A stretch of 64,000 nt of DNA from Geminocystis sp. M7585_C2015_104 (lineage in GTDB: Bacteria; Cyanobacteriota; Cyanobacteriia; Cyanobacteriales; Cyanobacteriaceae): NCBI GenBank assembly GCA_015295805.1, contig DVEF01000012.1, positions 1 to 64,000 on the forward strand, given 5' to 3'. Positions within the stretch are counted from its first letter, which is position 1. Every line of letters starts with the position of its first letter. The notes under the pieces were generated by a model. The model was not told the origin of the DNA. It searched no databases and saw only the letters and a program-made list of their open reading frames with translations. Positions 45,947 through 55,900 of this stretch are shown here, in pieces. The position numbers and the translations under genes were made by a program.

Positions 45947-46828
45947 ATGAAAGTCAGCTACCTGTTGAGGTTTTACGAAAGAGGGATTAGGGAGTTTCAG
46001 GGGGTTAACTTACAGTCTGCCGACTTGTCTGGAGTGGTGTTGGTGGCAGTAGACTTCAGCAGGTCGAATCTGATGGGAGTGAATTTTGCAAGGGCCTTTT
46101 TGACCAAGTCCAACTTTTCCTCTGCTGCCTGCAACTGGGCTAATTTCACCTATGGTAAACTGAGTGAGGCCCTATTCAACGGTGCCGACTTGACGAAGGC
46201 CAATTTTACTGGCGCCTTTATGGTGAAGGCACAACTGATTGGCAGTCATCTCAGTGGCGCAAATCTAAGTCATAGCAATCTCAGAGGTGGGAATCTGATG
46301 GGTGCAAATTTGTGTGGTGCTATTCTCTATCGTGTCAACCTGAGGGAGGCCATTGTTAGGGATTGTAATCTGCAATGGAGTAACTTCCAGGAAGCTAGAC
46401 TAAGCAAGGCAGATATGAGTGGCAGTAATGCCTATCAGGCTAATTTTACCCGCTCTTTCATGAAAGAGGTCAACCTCAGCTATAGTAATCTCAATGAGGC
46501 AAACCTGTATGGTGCTAAGTTGAATCAGGCAAATTTGCGGGGTGCCAATCTTCAAAGGGCGAATTTAAGGGAAGCTAAACTAGTGGGCGCCGATTTACGG
46601 GGTGCGGATTTGCGCGGTGCATATCTTCAAAATGCCGACTTACAGATGGCGAATCTAGAAGGGGCAATTTTAACCCGGGCCAACCTTGCCGGTGCCAATC
46701 TTGCCGGCGCGAATCTGACGCACACAAATCTCAAAAACAGCCACTTGGATCATACCATTATTCCAGAAGCCATTGCCAGGATGTTGGGACTAGATTTTAC
46801 CACCCATACTATTGGCACTACGCCATGA
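45947..46828 (+). CDS. Pentapeptide-repeat protein
   Basis: 293 residues made almost entirely of A(D/N)LXX pentapeptide repeats (for example GADLRGADLRGAYLQNADLQ) from about residue 18 to 270. Such repeats fold as a quadrilateral beta helix. Cyanobacteria contain many of these proteins and their functions are mostly unknown. There is no signal peptide or membrane helix, so it is probably cytosolic. The short N-terminus (MKVSYLLRFYERGIREF) is common to a cyanobacterial subgroup. The 3' end overlaps the convergent CPBP gene by 11 bases. Confidence 0.95.
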   Translation: MKVSYLLRFYERGIREFQGVNLQSADLSGVVLVAVDFSRSNLMGVNFARAFLTKSNFSSAACNWANFTYGKLSEALFNGADLTKANFTGAFMVKAQLIGSHLSGANLSHSNLRGGNLMGANLCGAILYRVNLREAIVRDCNLQWSNFQEARLSKADMSGSNAYQANFTRSFMKEVNLSYSNLNEANLYGAKLNQANLRGANLQRANLREAKLVGADLRGADLRGAYLQNADLQMANLEGAILTRANLAGANLAGANLTHTNLKNSHLDHTIIPEAIARMLGLDFTTHTIGTTP

Positions 46829-47624
46829 AGTGAAGAGCAATAGCCGCCAACAGCATCACACCAATACCCGCTAGGGATGCTAGGGGTTTTTGAATACTCC
46901 CCACCAGCCAGGAGGGGAAAGTGGTCTTGTAACAAATTAATTTACAACTATCTATATAGGCCAAAGCAAAAACCCAACCCCCGTGTAAGCCAATGGCCAT
47001 GCCCAATAGATTGTCATCTACACTACGGGCATAACACAAAACCATTCCCAACAACCATAATCCTGGCAATTGGGGTATAGTGTTTTCCCTTTCCCAAATC
47101 AGATGTAGGATAGCAAAAAGAAAACTGGAGATGGTGGCGGCTACACCCCGGCTATAATCTTGCCAAAGCCAGTAGAGGAAAAGGCCACGGAAAACAGACT
47201 CCTCCGCCACAGCGACAAAAAGGCTGACTGCCGCCAGAAAGATGGTTGTTTGGAGGCTAAGGGGGTTAGAGGGGGAAAAACGGAGTAGGCCTAAACCCCA
47301 TTCCCACAGATACACTAGGGACAGGCTGGCAATAGCCAAAACATAACCAGATAGGATAGACTGGAAAAGTCCAGCATCTAGGACTATTCCTATCTGTGTG
47401 AGAGTTGTCCCCTTCAGTCCCAACTGCCAGATTAGAAAAGGAGTAAGGGAATAGAGGGGAAACAGTAGTATTAGTTTTTTTTGAGGGTTTTTGTTTGGCG
47501 CGGCTGTCTGCCATTTCCCCCAGCTTACAATAGCCAGGGCGATGGGCAACCAGATAACCGCCCAAATTATTAAAAAAAAGGCTATCCTGACGAGGGAATG
47601 GAGGCTAGTGCCTGAGGTGCTCAT
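46818..47624 (-). CDS. CPBP-family intramembrane glutamic endopeptidase
   Basis: 268 residues with about eight membrane helices. The catalytic motif EESVFRG (EExxxR) opens the fourth motif helix, followed by FAILHL and GLHGGW with the conserved His residues. This family (also called CAAX protease/Abi) cleaves membrane substrates or acts in scaffold roles; several cyanobacterial members are thylakoid or envelope proteins. The N-terminal third (four helices without motifs) is variable, as usual. It is transcribed towards the pentapeptide gene. Confidence 0.9.
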   Translation of the reverse strand: MSTSGTSLHSLVRIAFFLIIWAVIWLPIALAIVSWGKWQTAAPNKNPQKKLILLFPLYSLTPFLIWQLGLKGTTLTQIGIVLDAGLFQSILSGYVLAIASLSLVYLWEWGLGLLRFSPSNPLSLQTTIFLAAVSLFVAVAEESVFRGLFLYWLWQDYSRGVAATISSFLFAILHLIWERENTIPQLPGLWLLGMVLCYARSVDDNLLGMAIGLHGGWVFALAYIDSCKLICYKTTFPSWLVGSIQKPLASLAGIGVMLLAAIALHFMA

Positions 47625-47689
47625 TATTTGTCATTTTTCACTGTCCCCCCCGATTTTAGGCCTTTTTGGTCCCAGAGAAGGGGATTAAT

Positions 47690-48085
47690 TTATTTTTGTT
47701 TTTCTTTTTCGTCTTCATCTTTTTCGATTTGACGGAGATGAATGTGTTTATAGCCCAGTTTTATTTCAAATTCATCTCCCGGCTTCAACCCCATTTTCTC
47801 GGTATAGCTTGAACCGATGACTATTTGTCCATTTTTGTGGACACTGACGCGGTAGGTAGCCTCTCTCCCCCGTCCGTCCTTAGTTTTTTCCGGATCGAGG
47901 GGCACCCCTTTGGCCGCCAATACTGCATCATAAAAGGCTGTCAAATTGACTCGCTCTTTTCCGTTTTTTCCGATGGTATAATAGCCGCATTCCTTTGCCC
48001 TTTGACGACGGGGCACATCCGCCAGCTCTTTTACTTTTTGCAACAGTTCCTTCCCTGTCAAAGGAGTGGGGTTCACTTGGCTCAT
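47690..48085 (-). CDS. cyAbrB-type transcription regulator
   Basis: 131 residues. Cyanobacterial AbrB-like proteins bind DNA broadly and influence carbon/nitrogen balance, hydrogenase and other genes. The family pattern is LTGKELLQKVKELADVPRRQ, then RVNLTAFYDAVLAAKGVPLD, then the AbrB-like C-terminus with GQIVIGSSYTEKMGLKPGDE and EIKLGYKHIHLRQ. The C-terminal tail is acidic/basic (EKDEDEKEKQK). I cannot say with certainty which of the two usual paralogues (cyAbrB1 or cyAbrB2) it is. Confidence 0.9.
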   Translation of the reverse strand: MSQVNPTPLTGKELLQKVKELADVPRRQRAKECGYYTIGKNGKERVNLTAFYDAVLAAKGVPLDPEKTKDGRGREATYRVSVHKNGQIVIGSSYTEKMGLKPGDEFEIKLGYKHIHLRQIEKDEDEKEKQK

Positions 48086-48386
48086 ATTTTTTCTCTCTTA
48101 CTTCTGATTTTTTTTTTCTTTCCATATTTTATCATAACAAAAAACGGTCATTAAATCATCCTATTATAGAAAATTTCTGGAGGATTATTGATAATTTACC
48201 TTGGGAAGTTGTGGGTTTCTGGGAATAACTTGTCCGAGAATTGAGCCAAACAGTAAAGTGGCGACGGGGAAGGGGAATTACAGTGGCAAATAACAGCGTT
48301 TTACAAAACTTAAGCAAAACTCCCTTGTCAGGAAGCCCTTCTGGTAAGACAATAGAAATAACTATGGGAATAACAGCACCCTGACT
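48086..48386. other. Intergenic region between divergent cyAbrB and sdhB
   Basis: About 300 bases. It must hold both promoters. Long T/A-rich tracts lie near the cyAbrB start (48090-48140). No hairpin, tRNA or repeat seen. Confidence 0.4.
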
Positions 48387-49373
48387 ATGAAAGTCACCTT
48401 TAAAATTCTCCGCAGCCAGCCTAATTTTCCCCCCAAATTCCAGTTTTATACCCTAGAGGTAGAAAGGGGCAATACCATTTTAGAATGTCTTAACAGGATA
48501 AAGTGGGAGATGGATGGCACTTTAGCTTTCCGCAAGAATTGCCGGAATACCATCTGTGGCAGTTGTGCTATGAAAATCAATGGCCGTGCGGCTTTGGCTT
48601 GTAAGGAAAATGTGGGGGGGGAACTAGAAAAACTCGGTTTTACTGAGGGGGAAAAGCCTCCCGTCTTCGAGATTTGCCCCTTGAATAACCTGCCCGTGTT
48701 GAAGGATTTAGTAGTGGATATGGACAACTTTTGGCAGGACCTAGAAAAGATTGAGCCATATGTGGTTACGGATAAAATACAAACCCCGGAAAGAGAATTT
48801 TTGCAAACACCAGAAGAGCGAAAACTCCTAAACGACACGAGTAATTGTATCATGTGTGGTGCTTGTTATTCCGAGTGCAATGCCAAAGAAGTCAATCCTC
48901 TTTTTGTTGGCCCCCATGCCCTGGCAAAAAGTTATCGTTTGTTGGTAGACTCCCGTGATAACATAACAGAAAACCGTTTGGAAAAATATAATGAGCTTGC
49001 CGGCGTCTGGGGTTGTACTCGTTGTTATTTCTGTAATGAAGTATGCCCCATGGGGGTAGCGCCTCTCACGCAAATCACCAAAATTAAACAGCTAATTCTC
49101 CAGAAAAAAGATGCCAATTCCTATGCCCCCACCCGTCACCGAAAAGTATTAGTGGAAATGGTAAAACAGGGGGGATGGATTGACGAGCGTCGTTTTGCCA
49201 TCACCGTAGTTAGCAACTATTTTCGGGACTTAAAAGCACTATTAGGTATTATCCCCCTTGGGTTAAGGATGATTTTGGCCGGCAAATTCCCTTTTACCTT
49301 TCACCCCTCCCAGGGGGTTTCCCAAATAAAAGCCCTCATCCAGGAGATTCAACGGCAAACCCATGGCATATAG
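48387..49373 (+). CDS. sdhB: Succinate dehydrogenase/fumarate reductase iron-sulfur subunit
   Basis: Electron-transfer subunit carrying the 2Fe-2S, 4Fe-4S and 3Fe-4S clusters between flavoprotein and quinone. All cysteine groups are visible: CRNTICGSCAMKINGRAALAC for the 2Fe-2S cluster, CIMCGACYSEC for the second, and CTRCYFCNEVCP for the third. At 328 residues it is longer than the E. coli subunit, matching the cyanobacterial form. The sdhA partner is not adjacent, as usual in cyanobacteria. In these organisms the complex sits in the thylakoid respiratory chain. Confidence 0.95.
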   Translation: MKVTFKILRSQPNFPPKFQFYTLEVERGNTILECLNRIKWEMDGTLAFRKNCRNTICGSCAMKINGRAALACKENVGGELEKLGFTEGEKPPVFEICPLNNLPVLKDLVVDMDNFWQDLEKIEPYVVTDKIQTPEREFLQTPEERKLLNDTSNCIMCGACYSECNAKEVNPLFVGPHALAKSYRLLVDSRDNITENRLEKYNELAGVWGCTRCYFCNEVCPMGVAPLTQITKIKQLILQKKDANSYAPTRHRKVLVEMVKQGGWIDERRFAITVVSNYFRDLKALLGIIPLGLRMILAGKFPFTFHPSQGVSQIKALIQEIQRQTHGI

Positions 49374-50051
49374 TTAGGCTTCGGATTTTTTCATCAGTTG
49401 GAGGTAATAGCTAGCAGTTTCAGCCACCTGGGGATGGGAATCCCTAGCCAAAAATTGAAGGGCGGAGATGGCCTTCTCGTTATGGGGAAAATTGCTTAAA
49501 GACTCCGCCAATCGCTGACGCATCAACCAGTCTGGCGAAGCCACAAACTCCAGGATGTCGTTGAGACAGTCTTCTGCCCTTATTTCCCCTAACGCGGCTA
49601 TAGCTGCCTGTTGTAGTACTGGCTCTTCGCTTCGTAGCGCCTCCAGCAGTAGATTCTTGGCGCGGATGTCACCCAGATTGCCCAGGGAAACGGCGGCACT
49701 GAATCTCACCAGCCATTGGGTATCCTCGTAGAAAGCACGGGCTAAGGGCTCAAAGGCGCGAATGTCATTCAAATATCCCAGTGCCCCTGCCGCGTCAGCA
49801 CGAATCCCATAATCTGGATCTGTCTCCAACAACGAAACTAGAATTGGCAGTGACTCCTCTGTTTTTTTCACCCCCAGGGCGAATATTGCCATTGAACGCA
49901 CTGGTAACATCTCATCATACAAAACTTTTTTAATAAGGGGCACTGCCTTCTCCGCCGGCACATCCTTTAGGGCGGCCAATGCCAAAAGACGATCCTTTGA
50001 ATTACTACTTTCCAGTTGGCGCTCTATTTCTTTTAGGTCTACTTGACTCAT
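49374..50051 (-). CDS. HEAT-repeat protein of the PBS-lyase-like group
   Basis: 225 residues from the ATG at 50051. Six to seven helical repeats of about 30 residues are seen (PVRSMAIFALGVKKTEESLP, GIRADAAGALGYLNDIRAFE, WLVRFSAAVSLGNLGDIRAK, VLQQAAIAALGEIRAEDCLN). These are the repeats of the CpcE/NblB/bilin-lyase group and of generic cyanobacterial HEAT proteins. No phycobilisome genes are near, so a lyase or chromophore-detaching role is not supported by context. A TTG at 50072 would add 7 residues and is rejected. Confidence 0.85.
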   Translation of the reverse strand: MSQVDLKEIERQLESSNSKDRLLALAALKDVPAEKAVPLIKKVLYDEMLPVRSMAIFALGVKKTEESLPILVSLLETDPDYGIRADAAGALGYLNDIRAFEPLARAFYEDTQWLVRFSAAVSLGNLGDIRAKNLLLEALRSEEPVLQQAAIAALGEIRAEDCLNDILEFVASPDWLMRQRLAESLSNFPHNEKAISALQFLARDSHPQVAETASYYLQLMKKSEA

Positions 50052-50148
50052 GATTTTACTAATATTTCCCAATTGTCCTCATTATAGATTATTTGTTAGG
50101 ACTTTGTTGCTGCCAAATATTTGTCACCACGGGTTATTTTTTCAGTAA

Positions 50149-50685
50149 TTAGCATTGTGTTTCCTCCATTGTGCTCAGGAAAATAGCTATGTTTTTGATG
50201 AGCTCTGAAAATCCCTGCAGAATCAGCAAAGCGGGGCCCACAATGATTAATGTTTTAATGGGATAACGGGGCAGGCCCCCTTCGTCTGCAGATACTTCTC
50301 CCGTCTGCCATGAGCTCAATACATATTGCCAGGAAAAGTAGATAATTACCCCGCAAAAAGGGAATAGAAATAATACCACCCCCAGGATGTTAATTAGGGC
50401 CTTTAGCTTGGGAGAAAAATCTTTATAAAACACATCTACCCGCACGTGACTGTTATTTTTTAGTGCGTAGGCTGCCCCCATAAAAAACACAATATCAAAC
50501 AGATACCACTGCAATTCAATTAGGCCATTAGAGCTTAAATTCTGACCAATTATTTTCCCTAAATATCTCCCAATTACATTCCACACCCCTAAAACCACCA
50601 TTAAAAAAACCATACCGGCACTGGCAACCCCACACCAATGGCTCATGGTGTCAATAATTTGGGATATTTTTAGTACAGTCCTCAT
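50149..50685 (-). CDS. TRAP transporter small permease subunit (DctQ type)
   Basis: 178 residues with four membrane helices and the DctQ pattern: an N-terminal helix (GVASAGMVFLMVVLGVWNVI), then RYLG, the ELQWYLFDIVFFMGAAYALK block, VRVDVFYKDFSPKLKALINI, and a final helix (VGPALLILQGFSELIKNI). It normally assists a DctM permease and DctP binding protein in Na+-driven uptake of dicarboxylates or amino acids. Neither partner is in the window. It lies 18 bases after pglB on the same strand, so the two are probably co-transcribed. Confidence 0.85.
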   Translation of the reverse strand: MRTVLKISQIIDTMSHWCGVASAGMVFLMVVLGVWNVIGRYLGKIIGQNLSSNGLIELQWYLFDIVFFMGAAYALKNNSHVRVDVFYKDFSPKLKALINILGVVLFLFPFCGVIIYFSWQYVLSSWQTGEVSADEGGLPRYPIKTLIIVGPALLILQGFSELIKNIAIFLSTMEETQC

Positions 50686-50703
50686 TTTCCCAAAACCTAC
50701 CTA

Positions 50704-52731
50704 TTAGCCACTACTAGACTCCACTTTTACCCGAAAAGCACGAGCTGATGGGAAATTATTATACACTTCTTCAAACAGATTTTTATCATAATTCCCCAGA
50801 AGATACATTTGATTGAAGTTGGACTTAAAAACTGACTCCGGGACAACATAAACCCCCATAATATTCCCTTGCACCCCAATTACTTCTATGGTCATTTCAG
50901 ACTTATTTTTGGAATATTCCTTCTTATAAACCACGTGTCCCCTGTCAGATATAATAAACCTCTTAATGCTGTCCCTGTTGTTAATTAAACCCTTTTCTAT
51001 GTCCACTGTGTAGTCTTGACATTTCAAAATTTTGCCGTCAAAATGCCCACAGTCTAGTCGCCGATATTCCTCTATATTAGACACTTTCCTTTCAAAATCC
51101 CAATTTCCAAAAAGGGCAAAGGCATAATACTTATCAATCATATCCCTTGTATATAAAACAATAATATTCTTATTCAGGGGCTTTAAGGGAGAGTTCATTA
51201 TTTTTTCTACCACTTTGTTAGCCGTCTTTCCATCTGTCATCAAACTGTCAATACCCTGAAAATGATAATTATCAATAGCGCTTATAATAGAATACATTTT
51301 TTTCTGGTCATCAAGTACAAGGGCTTTTGCCACAAAATAAGTCCTTATCCCACCATTGAAGCCACCGTCATGGTATACTGCAAATTCTCCCACGTCCATC
51401 AGGGGATAACCAAAATCCCACCACGTAAATACCGGAGAATTTTTTGGTACTATTTCTTTCAAATCTAAAAAACTGTTCATAATATCCAGAGGTATAAAAG
51501 GGGGTGGAGCTTCATAATATGCAGTTATTTTATGGGCGGAGAGGAAGAAGGCTATGAAAATAATTGCCGGAAAAATTAAATCAACTGTTCTCTTTTTCCA
51601 GTTAGCAATCCCTCCTATTGTGTAAACTGCTATAAACAACAAATAGCCCACTCCTACCCATACAAGAGGGGCAAGATAAATGGCAAATCTGCTTCCCGAC
51701 ACAAAGGCCAATCCCCCCAAAACCAACAAGGGAATCAGGGGAATCATTTGTTTGAACTTCAACACAAAAACTATTAATATTCCTACAATCCCAGCTATAG
51801 CTAAATATTTGTTACCAGCCAATAAATTTAGGACATACGTAGTAGGAGTTTTTTGTGATTCGGATATGGTAGTCTTTATATTTGGCCATGCTACCCCGGC
51901 CACTTCTACTACCTGTCCATGAAGGTATCCAGAGAAGATAAAATACAGGATATTTCTCAATCCCTGGTGGAAATAATAGGGATTGCAAAAGAGTACATAA
52001 ATGGAAACCAAAACGACAATTTCTTTTATTTTGAATCTGTTAACTAACAGATGTAAAACAAGAAGGAATGCATATACAACGGCAAATCCTGGTTTTTCAT
52101 ACCACCAGGAAAACAACCACATTCCCAGCCCGGCAATGGCGGCACACAAATATTGATATCTCTTGCGCCTCGCCTCGGTAATTAACAGGAAAAAAAGCCC
52201 AACAAAAATTGGAAAAAACAAATTTAAAGCGTCCGTATCTACATAACCATTGGCAGTTCTAGTATTGTAGGCATAGGTGAAAGTTCCAAATAATCCTCCG
52301 GCAATTCCCACACTCTCCAAACCGATTTTGTAAAAATATACTGCTAATGGTACAATGAAAAGACTGGACAGAATGGGAATTAAATAAATTCCAGCTCGGT
52401 AGACATCTCCATTAAAAAAATTGCCAAATTTGCCTAATAGATGTACTAACATATTGGGTCGCTCCGTAAAATAAATATTATTATCTGGGTAATTCCTTAG
52501 GGCATCTATTCTACCCTTACCAAAATTGCCCTTATTGTATTCCTTTGCCAATCTTGTCCAGTGATAAGAATCTAGAGTCGCCATGGGGATTCTTCCATCC
52601 CTGGGGTAAATTATTTCCCTGTCTTTATTCCACATGGCAAATTGCCAATATCTCTGAAATGTCGACAATTCAAAAGCCAGGGTGGTGAATAGGATAAAAA
52701 TGACAACAGACGCGGTGATTTTCCTTTTCAT
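50704..52731 (-). CDS. pglB: Bacterial oligosaccharyltransferase PglB/STT3 family
   Basis: Integral membrane enzyme that transfers a preassembled glycan from a polyprenyl carrier to Asn in periplasmic proteins. At 675 residues it is close to Campylobacter PglB (713). About 13 hydrophobic segments occupy residues 1-400, with a soluble C-terminal domain after. Family motifs: the first Asp in ATLDSYHWTR at residue 54, NGYVDTDALN at about 161-170, the sequon-recognition motif TISE at 288-291, Arg in VSGSRFAIYLAPL, and the catalytic WWDFG at 437-441 in FTWWDFGYPL. YHDGGFNGG and a late LGNYDKNLF also match Campylobacter PglB. N-glycosylation enzymes of this type are not standard in cyanobacteria. 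No glycan-assembly genes are adjacent. Confidence 0.9.
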   Translation of the reverse strand: MKRKITASVVIFILFTTLAFELSTFQRYWQFAMWNKDREIIYPRDGRIPMATLDSYHWTRLAKEYNKGNFGKGRIDALRNYPDNNIYFTERPNMLVHLLGKFGNFFNGDVYRAGIYLIPILSSLFIVPLAVYFYKIGLESVGIAGGLFGTFTYAYNTRTANGYVDTDALNLFFPIFVGLFFLLITEARRKRYQYLCAAIAGLGMWLFSWWYEKPGFAVVYAFLLVLHLLVNRFKIKEIVVLVSIYVLFCNPYYFHQGLRNILYFIFSGYLHGQVVEVAGVAWPNIKTTISESQKTPTTYVLNLLAGNKYLAIAGIVGILIVFVLKFKQMIPLIPLLVLGGLAFVSGSRFAIYLAPLVWVGVGYLLFIAVYTIGGIANWKKRTVDLIFPAIIFIAFFLSAHKITAYYEAPPPFIPLDIMNSFLDLKEIVPKNSPVFTWWDFGYPLMDVGEFAVYHDGGFNGGIRTYFVAKALVLDDQKKMYSIISAIDNYHFQGIDSLMTDGKTANKVVEKIMNSPLKPLNKNIIVLYTRDMIDKYYAFALFGNWDFERKVSNIEEYRRLDCGHFDGKILKCQDYTVDIEKGLINNRDSIKRFIISDRGHVVYKKEYSKNKSEMTIEVIGVQGNIMGVYVVPESVFKSNFNQMYLLGNYDKNLFEEVYNNFPSARAFRVKVESSSG

Positions 52732-52895
52732 ACAGTCTTCCCGTTTTTGATATTCCTACTGATGTCATGTTTGTTAGTATTCTACCCATTGAAATTGCTT
52801 TCAACATAGCCTCTCAAAGAAACTTAAACTTTCAACCGTTATCTTTTTGTCACCTAAAATTTGGTTAATTTTTTTCGAAATATCTCCAAAAATTA

Positions 52896-52925
52896 TTGAC
52901 AATGATTCAAAATTTGCCTTATAAT
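52896..52925 (+). promoter_or_regulatory. Consensus sigma-70 promoter of sbcC
   Basis: TTGACA (52896-52901) and TATAAT (52920-52925) are perfect consensus boxes with an 18-base spacer, about 38 bases before the sbcC ATG. Confidence 0.75.
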
Positions 52926-52963
52926 CATCGAAAGCAAAACCAGAAAATAAATAGGGAAAAATC

Positions 52964-55900
52964 ATGATACCCCTGCGGTTAAAGCTAAAAAACTTTTTGA
53001 GCTATAAGGAAGCGGAATTAAACTTCGAGGGGTTGCACACCGCCTGCATCTGCGGAGCAAATGGGGCGGGAAAATCATCTCTGTTAGAGGCCATTACCTG
53101 GGCAATTTGGGGCAAAACCCGTGCCAGTAGTGATGATGATTTAGTCCACTTGGGGGAAACAGAAACTAGGGTAGATTTTGAATTTTTTTACAACCAAAAA
53201 CAGTATCGTATTATTCGCATTAGAAACAAAAGTAAGAGTAGCGCTTTAGATTTTCAGCTTTTCAATGGCCAGGAGTATAAATCTATCGCCGGCAGTGGAA
53301 TTAGAGAAACCCAAGATAAGATTTCTCAGTGTTTAAAAATTGACTATGACACCTTTATAAACTCCGCCTATATCAGACAAGGTAGGGCCGACGAATTCAT
53401 GCTACTCACCCCTGCACAGCGGAAAGAAGTATTGGCAGATTTGCTAAAACTTGAATCCTATGAAAAACTAGCAGAAGATGCCAAAAACCTTGCCAGAGAA
53501 TTCAAAGTTAGGGCGGAAGAAATTAAGAAGAAAATAGAAGAAAATCAAGAAAGAATCTCCCAAAAGCCTAGCCTATTCTGGGAGTTAGAGCACCTAGAAA
53601 GAGAATTGAATTCCAGGCAGAAACTACAAGGAGAAATTAAGGCAAATCTTGAAAACCTCAGGAGATTAAACGACCAACGTCTGGAATTACTGAAGAGAAA
53701 AGAATGGCAGGAGGGGCAACTGGCAAGGTTATTCGCCCGCCTGGAATATCTGGAAAATGAAAAGAAAAAATTGGCAGAGGAGTTAGAAAAATTACAACAG
53801 ATATTAGCGCGAGAAGCAGAAATTGTATCCGCTTATCGTCATTGGCAATTGCTGACGGAAAAAAATGATGAACTTAATCAAAAACTTCATAGGTATCAGC
53901 AGTTAAGAGAAAGCATACAATACCTGGAGAGTCAATTAAATAAGGAAAAAGAAAGGCTCAAAATATCTTTGGAAAGGGAAAAAGCCAATCTGGACAATCT
54001 ATCCCTCAGAGAGGAAGAATTAAGACAAACTATCAGCAAGTACCCCAACTTAGATAAAGAGTTAGAAAAACTAAGGGCTTGTCGCCAACAACTGGCCATT
54101 CTTGAATCCATCCAAGAAGAGGCACATAACTTGTTACAAAAAAAATACGCTTTAGAAAAAGAGGTGGAAAGAGAAAAGGCGCTCCTTATTGCCAGGCTGG
54201 AAAATCTACAAAAAGAGTATAATAATATCCAGAAAGAATTGCAAGAAATCCTACCCCTAAGAAGACGTTTTTTTCAACTGGAACAGGACCTAACCAACTG
54301 CCGAAATATTAGAAATTATCAGAAACGTGTTCAGGAGAAGGGAGACGAGAAAAAGATTATTATAAGTCAGCTATTAAACCGGCAAACGGATTTAGAGACC
54401 CAATTGACAAAGTTGACAGAGAAATTGAACACTCTCCAGGAAAAACATGCAATTTGCCCCCTTTGTGAGAGAGAATTAGACGAAAGTCACCTGCAATATG
54501 TTGTTGCCAAAACCCGGATGGAATACAAACAGCTTGAATTAGAATTATGGAATTGTAAAGCCCAAATTGTGGAAGCAGAAAGGGAGTTGGAAAACCTAAG
54601 GAAAGAATATGGGGAATTGAATCAAAAGCTCGCTCAAGAAGAACACTGGAGAAAGGAGTATGCTTTCCTTGAAAATAGGTTAGATTATGGAGAGGAACTC
54701 TCAACCAGACTCGAGGAGTTACAAGAAGAAATAAATGCTATTATGTCTCGGCTAGAAAATGGTGATTATGCCTCCCTTCAACGTCAGAAAATCCTAGAGA
54801 TAGAACAAAAAATTAGAGAATTAAACTACAGTGAAGAAAACCACGCCATTCTGAGAAAAGAAGAGGCGGCCTTGCGTTGGGCGGAGACCCAAGAAACTAG
54901 ATTAAAGGAGGCTCAAAACGAATTGGAAAAAATTGGCCAGCAAAAAGAATACATCAGCCAAAAGATAAGGGATATTACTGAAGAATTATCTACAATTGCT
55001 CGTGATTCCGAAATCCAGAGAAAATTGCAACACATACAACAAGAATTGGCAGAGATAAACTATGATTCTAGGGAACACCAACAGGTGGTTGAAACCCTGA
55101 GGGAACTGCAGCAATATCAACAGTTATATGCAGACTTATTCCAGGCCCAGAAAAACAAACCTCACCTTGAAAACCAGATAATACAAATTACGGAAAATTC
55201 AAAAGAATACCAGGAAGAAAAAAACAAAATAATAGCAGAGTTAGAAGAGACAAAACAACAACTGTCCTCCCTGAAAGATTATGGTGAACAACTGACACAA
55301 CTGGAGGAAGAAGCAAAATCCTGCCAGGAGAAAATCCAAGAATTATTAATGAAAAAGGGAAGGTTAGAACAATCATTAGCTATGATACAGACTCAGGAAG
55401 AAGAGGTAAAACAACTGGAAAAACAACTAAAAGAGACACAAAAACAACACCGCATCCACGAGGAGTTGGGGATAGCCTTTGGCAAAAATGGGATCCAGTC
55501 TTTAATGATTGAAAATATACTGCCATTGATTGAGAATGAAGCTAATCGCATTTTAAATAATCTCACCGGCAATCAGTTGAGTGTAAAATTCGTAACCCAG
55601 AAACAGACAAAATCAGGGAGGGGAAAAAATTCAAATCCTAGAGATACCCTAGATATTATCATTGCTGACAACCAGGGCACAAGAGCCTATGAGACTTATT
55701 CGGGGGGAGAAGCCTTCAGGGTCAATTTTGCCATTCGCCTAGCATTATCCCGTATCTTAGCCCAAAGGGCAGGCACACCCCTCCAAATGTTAATCATAGA
55801 TGAGGGTTTTGGTAGTCAGGATGCAGAGGGATGTGAACGTCTCATTGCCGCCATCAATGCCGTCGCCCCCGAATTCGCCTGTATTCTCACAGTAACCCAT

